Source: Parcubacteria group bacterium GW2011_GWF1_45_5 | Lineage (GTDB): Bacteria; Patescibacteriota; Minisyncoccia; UBA6257; Brennerbacteraceae | Direction of reading: 5' to 3' | DNA length: 33,344 nucleotides | Assembly (NCBI GenBank): GCA_001001795.1 | Contig: LCLB01000002.1 | Span: forward strand, 1 to 33,344 | In this document: positions 28,947 through 33,344 of the stretch, in pieces | How positions within the stretch are numbered: position 1 is the first letter of the stretch | How the letters are laid out: every line of letters starts with the position of its first letter | The notes under the pieces: model-generated | What the model saw: the letters and a program-made list of their open reading frames with translations, nothing else | What the model was told of the DNA's origin: nothing | Database searches by the model: none | Position numbers and translations under genes: made by a program

Positions 28947-30149
28947 ATGTTTGATTTAAAAACCATTATCGCATCCATACGGCAAATCGCCGAAGAGCGG
29001 GAGATCCCGGAGAGCAGAGTCCAGGAAATCATCGAAACCGCATTCGCGCATGCGTATAAAAAAGAGTACCGGGAAAAAAACGAGGTTATCCGGACAAAGT
29101 TCAATCCGGAAACCGGCGATGTTTTGTTTTTCCTGGTAAAAACTGTTGTTGACGAAAGTATGATCGAAGCGGAAGGAGAAGAAGAGCCGAAAGATCAGCT
29201 TACTGCCGCAAAAAAGGTTGTCTTCAGCCCGGAACGCCATATTATGTTCGAGGAGGCGATAGCCTTGAATCCCAACATTTTCCCCGGGGAAGAACTGGAA
29301 TTTCCCTTGGAACAGAAACTGGACTTTGGCCGCATCGCTGCCCAAACCGCAAAACAGGTGCTTCTGCAAAAGCTTCATGAAATAGAAAAAGAAACTATTT
29401 TCGACTTCTTCAAAAGCAAAGAAGGAGAAATCGTAAGCGGTATTATCCAGCGCATGGACAACAGAAGCGTTTATGTTGATCTAGGGAAGACTGTCGGGAT
29501 GATGTTTCCCGATGAAACCATTCCGGGCGAACGGTACTTCGTCGGCAACCGGATGAAATTTTATATTGTTTCGGTTGAACAAACTCCCCGCGGACTCATG
29601 GTGGCGCTTTCACGTTCCCACCCCAAATTCATCGGGAAATTATTCGCCAATGAAGTCCCGGAAATTTCCGATGGCATTGTCGAAGTTAAATCAATCGCCC
29701 GTGAAGCCGGCTCGCGCACAAAAATAGCGGTTAGCTCAAACACCGGTTCAATTGATCCTATCGGAGCATGTGTCGGCCAGAAAGGCACCCGAGTCACCAC
29801 CGTCACCAATGAATTGGGGGAAGAGGAAAAAATCGATATTATCCTTTGGTCGGACGATCCCATAGCCTTCATCTCCCATGCCCTGGCTCCCGCAAAGGTT
29901 GAAGAAGTTGAAATGAAAGCAACCAAAGAGGTCCGGGTCCTGGTCGCCGCCGATCAACTCTCTTTGGCAATCGGCAAAGGCGGTCAAAATGTCCGGCTTG
30001 CCGCCAAACTCACCGGTTGGCATATCGAGATCCGTTCAATCACGAAACCGGATGAAAGTATAGAAGGAGCGCAATCAACACCACCAACGGAATCCACGGA
30101 ACCAAACGAACCACCGGAAACACAAGATGGAACTACGGAAGTTTCCTAA
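28947..30149 (+). CDS. nusA: Transcription termination/antitermination factor NusA
   Basis: 400 residues. N-terminal RNAP-binding domain (1-130), S1 domain (about 150-220: GEIVSGIIQRMDNRSVYVDLG), KH1 (VDPIGACVGQKGTRV-like: PIGACVGQKGTRVTTVTNEL) and KH2 (LSLAIGKGGQNVRLAAKLTG), and a Pro/Thr/Glu-rich tail in place of the E. coli AR repeats. It binds RNA polymerase and nascent RNA to control pausing and termination. A TATAAT 8 nt before the ATG implies a leaderless form. It lies at the head of a nusA-rpsO-NYN-pnp cluster; elsewhere nusA is usually with rimP and infB, which are absent here. Confidence 0.96.
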   Translation: MFDLKTIIASIRQIAEEREIPESRVQEIIETAFAHAYKKEYREKNEVIRTKFNPETGDVLFFLVKTVVDESMIEAEGEEEPKDQLTAAKKVVFSPERHIMFEEAIALNPNIFPGEELEFPLEQKLDFGRIAAQTAKQVLLQKLHEIEKETIFDFFKSKEGEIVSGIIQRMDNRSVYVDLGKTVGMMFPDETIPGERYFVGNRMKFYIVSVEQTPRGLMVALSRSHPKFIGKLFANEVPEISDGIVEVKSIAREAGSRTKIAVSSNTGSIDPIGACVGQKGTRVTTVTNELGEEEKIDIILWSDDPIAFISHALAPAKVEEVEMKATKEVRVLVAADQLSLAIGKGGQNVRLAAKLTGWHIEIRSITKPDESIEGAQSTPPTESTEPNEPPETQDGTTEVS

Positions 30150-30150
30150 C

Positions 30151-30179
30151 TTGCCGCTCAAGTAAACTCGTGATACAAT
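30151..30179 (+). promoter_or_regulatory. Leaderless promoter of rpsO
   Basis: TTGCCG (30151-30156), 17-bp spacer, TACAAT (30174-30179), 6 nt to the ATG at 30186. It starts right after the nusA stop codon. Confidence 0.7.
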
Positions 30180-30185
30180 GCCTTA

Positions 30186-30449
30186 ATGCTGAAAACAAAG
30201 AAAAAATCAAAGATTATCGGGTTTCATAAAGTTCATGAAACCGACACCGGATCTCCGGAAGTCCAGATCTCCCTTCTTTCAGAACGGATCACCGAGGTTT
30301 CACAGCACCTTAAATCGCACCAAAAAGATTCCAGCTCACGCAAAGGATTATTGCGCATGATTATCCGACGCAAGAGATTAATGAACTGGCTTAAGGCCAA
30401 TGCCCCAAAACGATACCAAAAGTTAGCTAAATCACTCGGATTGGATTAA
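30186..30449 (+). CDS. rpsO: 30S ribosomal protein S15 (uS15)
   Basis: 87 residues, normal length. HETDTGSPEVQISLLSERI, then HLKSHQKDSSSRKGL and IIRRKRLMNWLKANAPKRY are the family signatures; it binds the central domain of 16S rRNA. The rpsO-pnp neighbourhood is widely conserved, but here a NYN-domain gene is inserted between them. Its promoter leaves no room for the leader structures through which S15 controls itself in other bacteria. Confidence 0.97.
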   Translation: MLKTKKKSKIIGFHKVHETDTGSPEVQISLLSERITEVSQHLKSHQKDSSSRKGLLRMIIRRKRLMNWLKANAPKRYQKLAKSLGLD

Positions 30450-30456
30450 TTCTCCT

Positions 30457-30999
30457 ATGACCACTATTAAGCACAAAGCGCAACGGGTTGCTATTTTTAT
30501 TGACGTTCAAAATCTATACCATTCGGCAAAAAACCTGTTCCACTCGCGGGTAAACTTCGAAGCAATTATCAGAAGGGCTCTCGCAGGGCGCCAGTTGATC
30601 AGGATTTTCGCCTATGTCGTCCGTTCGGAAACAAAAGAGGTGAACGAACACGAGCGCGTCATTCCGACCGGCGAAACCGCGTTTTTCGACGCCCTGGAAA
30701 ATATGGGGGTTGACCTGCGTATGAAAGATCTTCAGGTATATTCCAGCGGAATGAAAAAAGCCGACTGGGATGTGGGCCTGGCGGTTGACGCAATCCGCCT
30801 TTCCGAAAGCGTCGACACCATCGTGCTCGTCACCGGCGACGGCGACTTTATTCCGCTGGTGGAATACCTGCAGGGACACGGCAAGCAAGTAGAAGTCCTG
30901 GGATTTTCCAAGAGCGCCTCGGGAAAATTAAAAGAGGCTGTGGATGACTTCATAGATCTCGGATCCCAACCAAAAGTTTTTTTGCTAAAAAGTAAATAA
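30457..30999 (+). CDS. NYN-domain (PIN-like, LabA/DUF88) protein
   Basis: 180 residues. RVAIFIDVQNLYHSA (first acidic motif), KKADWDVGLAVDAI, IVLVTGDGDFIPLVEYL (second and third acidic motifs) and FSKSASGKLKEAVDDFIDL at the end. The acidic cluster of the NYN fold is intact, so it is a likely metal-dependent RNase of the LabA type. It starts 7 nt after rpsO and precedes pnp, a context that favours an RNA-processing role. Its substrate is unknown. Confidence 0.9.
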   Translation: MTTIKHKAQRVAIFIDVQNLYHSAKNLFHSRVNFEAIIRRALAGRQLIRIFAYVVRSETKEVNEHERVIPTGETAFFDALENMGVDLRMKDLQVYSSGMKKADWDVGLAVDAIRLSESVDTIVLVTGDGDFIPLVEYLQGHGKQVEVLGFSKSASGKLKEAVDDFIDLGSQPKVFLLKSK

Positions 31000-31030
31000 A
31001 ATAAACAAGAAGTGATCATAAGCATACTGG

Positions 31031-31050
31031 TTTTACCCTGTAAGGTAAAA
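31031..31050 (+). promoter_or_regulatory. Small hairpin upstream of pnp
   Basis: TTTTACC/GGTAAAA, 7-bp stem with 6-nt loop, about 45 nt before the pnp start. No convincing T run follows. It could be part of a pnp leader if transcription comes from upstream; PNPase in E. coli is autoregulated through a leader stem. Weak evidence. Confidence 0.3.
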
Positions 31051-31093
31051 TGTAGAGCCCGTGTTCCTGTGATTGCTTCTACAATATAAACCT

Positions 31094-33292
31094 ATGGAAA
31101 AGAAAGTATTCCGCAAAGAGTTCGCGGGAAAAGAACTCATCGTAGAATTTTCTCCGCTCGCACAACAAGCGGATGCGTCATGCCTGATCCGATACGGAGA
31201 AACCGTTGCGCTGGTAACGATTGTTATCGGAGCGACTGACCGTGTCGGCATCGATTTTGTACCCCTTTCGGTTGAATACGAAGAAAAATACTATGCCGCG
31301 GGAAAGATCTACGGATCCCGTTTCGTGCGTCGTGAAACAAGACCGACCGAAACCGCGATTTTGACCGGCCGGCTCATTGACCGCAGCATCCGGCCTCTTT
31401 TCGACAAACAACTCCGCCGGGACGTCCAGGTCGTTATCACCGTTCTTTCCATTGACGAAGAAAACGATCCGGAGCTCATCGCACTTCTGGGCGCCTCGTT
31501 GGTGATCCAGGCATCCGGAGTTCCTTTTAAAGGACCGATTGCTGGAGTACGTGTTGCGAAAAAATCTCCCGAAACCCCCATTATACTCCAACCATCGTAC
31601 AAAGATCGCGATCAAATATATTGCGATGCATTTTTTGCCGGAACCAACAGTACCATAAATATGATCGAGGTTGCCGGGTCGGAAGCTCAAGAACAAGAAA
31701 TATACGAACTTGGCACGCAAGCTCACGAACAAATTAAAGAACTCGTAGCGTGGCAAAAAGAAGTACTCAAAGAAATCCCCAGCACCACCGTTGCCATAAC
31801 CATCCAAGAAACAGATACGGAGCTTTCTGCCCTGGTTGAACAGTTTGTGGGCCAATACGGAGAACAGTTTATTTTCAACGCTAAATCAAATGCAAAAGAA
31901 AATTTCGCGTTGCTTAATTCTCGATTCATCGCTTTTCTCGAAGAACACGAAAAAACAGAACAAACAGAAATTGCCAAACAACTCCTTGATCGGGCCATAG
32001 ATGCGTTGGTCCACCAGAAAGCGATTACCGAACGGCAACGTCCCGACGGAAGAGGTATTGATGAAATACGTAACCTCGAAGCTATGGTGAAAGTTTTGCC
32101 ACGTACCCATGGTTCCGCGATTTTCATGCGCGGTGAGACACACGCACTCTCGGTTATCACGTTGGGGGCGCCCGGGGAAACATTGGTCATGCAGGGCATG
32201 GAAACAACCGGTGAAAAACGATTCATGCACCATTATAATTTTCCTCCATACTCTGTCGGTGAAACCGGACCTTTCAGGGGACCGGGCAGGCGGGAAATCG
32301 GTCATGGCGCCCTTGCCGAACGCGCTATTTTGCCTTTACTCCCGAAACAAGAAATATTCCCTTACACGATACGGGCCGTAACCGAAATCCTTTCTTCAAA
32401 CGGCTCCAGTTCTATGGCAGCAACGTGCGGAACCTCTTTGGCTTTAATGGATGCCGGGGTACCGCTGTCAAAACACGTTGCCGGTATGGCAATGGGGTTA
32501 ATGAGTAATGAAAATGGTGAGTCAGTGGTCTTAACCGATATTCAGGGACCCGAAGATCATTATGGAGACATGGACTGCAAAGTTGCGGGAACCAGGGACG
32601 GCATCACCGCTGTGCAAATGGATGTGAAAATCACCGGCATCACTACGGATTTGCTCAAAGAAATTTTGGACAAAGCCCGTACGGCACGCCTCACGGTTAT
32701 TCAGGTTATGGAACGGGTCCAGCCAAAATCAAACGAAACCCTGTCCCCGTATGCCCCGCGGATTGTCACGATTCACGTCCCTGTAGAAAAAATCGGTGAG
32801 GTTATCGGCGGAGGAGGTAAAACCGTTCAGGGCATTATCCGTGATACCAACACTCTTATCGACATACAGGACGACGGCACTATCTTCATTTCAGGAACCG
32901 ATGCCGCAGGTGTTCAAAAGGCCCAAGACACTATTCTCTCCATCACTAAAGAATTCAAAGCAGGAGAGATGATTGAAGGAACTGTAGCAAGATTCATAGA
33001 GTTCGGGGCGCTTATCGCGTTAAGTCCCAACAAAGACGCCTTGCTTCATATTTCCGAAATCACACCTTATGGAGTTCAGACCCCCGAACAACTCTTTAAG
33101 ATCGGGCAAAAACTTTCGGTAAAAATAACCGAAGTTCTCCTTGACGGAAAGATGAGGTTAACTCTTTTGGGAACCGACAACCCGGACCTTCCGGAACGCA
33201 AACAAGGCCAACCCCAAAACGAACGTCGCCCACCCCCATACAACAGGCAACCGTATGGTCAGTCAAGAAATGACCGCTACGGACGCTCATAA
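31094..33292 (+). CDS. pnp: Polyribonucleotide nucleotidyltransferase (PNPase)
   Basis: 732 residues, full length. First RNase PH domain with SRFVRRETRPTETAILTGRL and IDRSIRPLF; a helical linker (about 225-320); second RNase PH domain with QRPDGRGIDEIRNL, HGSAIFMRGETHALSVITLG and the catalytic-site segment GDMDCKVAGTRDGITAVQMD; a KH domain with VGGG-type loop EVIGGGGKTVQGI (about 565-620); an S1 domain (EGTVARFIEFGALIAL, about 625-690); and a Q/N/R/P-rich tail. 3'-5' phosphorolytic RNA degradation. The ATG at 31094 is preferred over the TTG at 31073 by family alignment; TACAAT (31080-31085) lies 8 nt before it, so it is again nearly leaderless. Confidence 0.97.
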   Translation: MEKKVFRKEFAGKELIVEFSPLAQQADASCLIRYGETVALVTIVIGATDRVGIDFVPLSVEYEEKYYAAGKIYGSRFVRRETRPTETAILTGRLIDRSIRPLFDKQLRRDVQVVITVLSIDEENDPELIALLGASLVIQASGVPFKGPIAGVRVAKKSPETPIILQPSYKDRDQIYCDAFFAGTNSTINMIEVAGSEAQEQEIYELGTQAHEQIKELVAWQKEVLKEIPSTTVAITIQETDTELSALVEQFVGQYGEQFIFNAKSNAKENFALLNSRFIAFLEEHEKTEQTEIAKQLLDRAIDALVHQKAITERQRPDGRGIDEIRNLEAMVKVLPRTHGSAIFMRGETHALSVITLGAPGETLVMQGMETTGEKRFMHHYNFPPYSVGETGPFRGPGRREIGHGALAERAILPLLPKQEIFPYTIRAVTEILSSNGSSSMAATCGTSLALMDAGVPLSKHVAGMAMGLMSNENGESVVLTDIQGPEDHYGDMDCKVAGTRDGITAVQMDVKITGITTDLLKEILDKARTARLTVIQVMERVQPKSNETLSPYAPRIVTIHVPVEKIGEVIGGGGKTVQGIIRDTNTLIDIQDDGTIFISGTDAAGVQKAQDTILSITKEFKAGEMIEGTVARFIEFGALIALSPNKDALLHISEITPYGVQTPEQLFKIGQKLSVKITEVLLDGKMRLTLLGTDNPDLPERKQGQPQNERRPPPYNRQPYGQSRNDRYGRS

Positions 33293-33309
33293 TCCAAGCT
33301 TTTCTCTGG

Positions 33310-33344
33310 TATAATAAAGAAAAGTATATGGCGGGGAACAAGGA
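33310..33344 (+). CDS. Start of the next gene (partial) with its -10 element
   Basis: TATAAT (33310-33315) is followed after 12 nt by ATG-GCG-GGG-AAC-AAG (33328 on), running off the window. Too short to identify. The spacing fits the near-leaderless pattern of the region. Confidence 0.4.

Overview
The window looks like a chromosomal segment of a small-genome Candidate Phyla Radiation (Patescibacteria, probably Parcubacteria-type) bacterium. This is inference from gene content and style: a compact housekeeping set, a ThrRS lacking the N-terminal TGS region, VirB2/TrbC-like mini-pilins, tRNAs without encoded CCA, and dispersed short palindromes. TGA is used as a normal stop (for example in the GH1 and ROK genes), so the TGA-recoding CPR lineages are unlikely.

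Layout. 1-2782 is the 5' part of rpoB (minus), divergent from a membrane protein and a GH1 glycosidase (3069-5885). A convergent minus-strand operon (11454 down to 5951) encodes a degenerate metallo-beta-lactamase-fold protein, a one-TM protein, GyrA, trigger factor and ClpP. At 11.5-12.5 kb lie two remarkable tRNA loci. In each, an intact tRNA (Val or Leu) sits inside the anticodon loop of a second, split tRNA, and the outer tRNA carries a short GC-rich palindrome in its D arm. Then come a mini-pilin, an EEP-family phosphohydrolase, tRNA-Lys and thrS. thrS is preceded by an unrecorded threonine-rich leader peptide and a textbook terminator/antiterminator. 15.5-20.5 kb is accessory: ROK kinase, YraN, S66 peptidase, a dehydrogenase remnant, a deoxyribosyltransferase-like protein with a ribbon-helix-helix tail, a VOC protein and a PIG-L deacetylase. 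20.7-25.3 kb holds tmk (frameshifted at a G tract), a structured leader plus an S1-domain protein, HU, RNase Y and a PGRP-type amidase. 25.27-25.48 kb is an intergenic cluster of GTTTCAC/GTGAAAC palindromes with an exact parS-type 16-mer. 25.7-28.8 kb has a methyltransferase, an orphan anchored solute-binding protein and two more pilin-like proteins. The end carries the RNA-metabolism genes nusA, rpsO, a NYN nuclease-like gene and pnp, and then the first codons of another gene.

Themes. (1) A -10 hexamer lies 5-12 nt before the start codon of most promoter-proximal genes, very often exactly 6 nt before it, so many mRNAs probably begin at or within a few nucleotides of AUG (leaderless). (2) The exceptions with real leaders (thrS, the S1 gene, rpoB) carry structured regulatory elements. 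(3) Short palindromes of several families cluster around the tRNA genes. The strongest candidates for undescribed biology are the thrS attenuator and the nested tRNA-in-tRNA loci.
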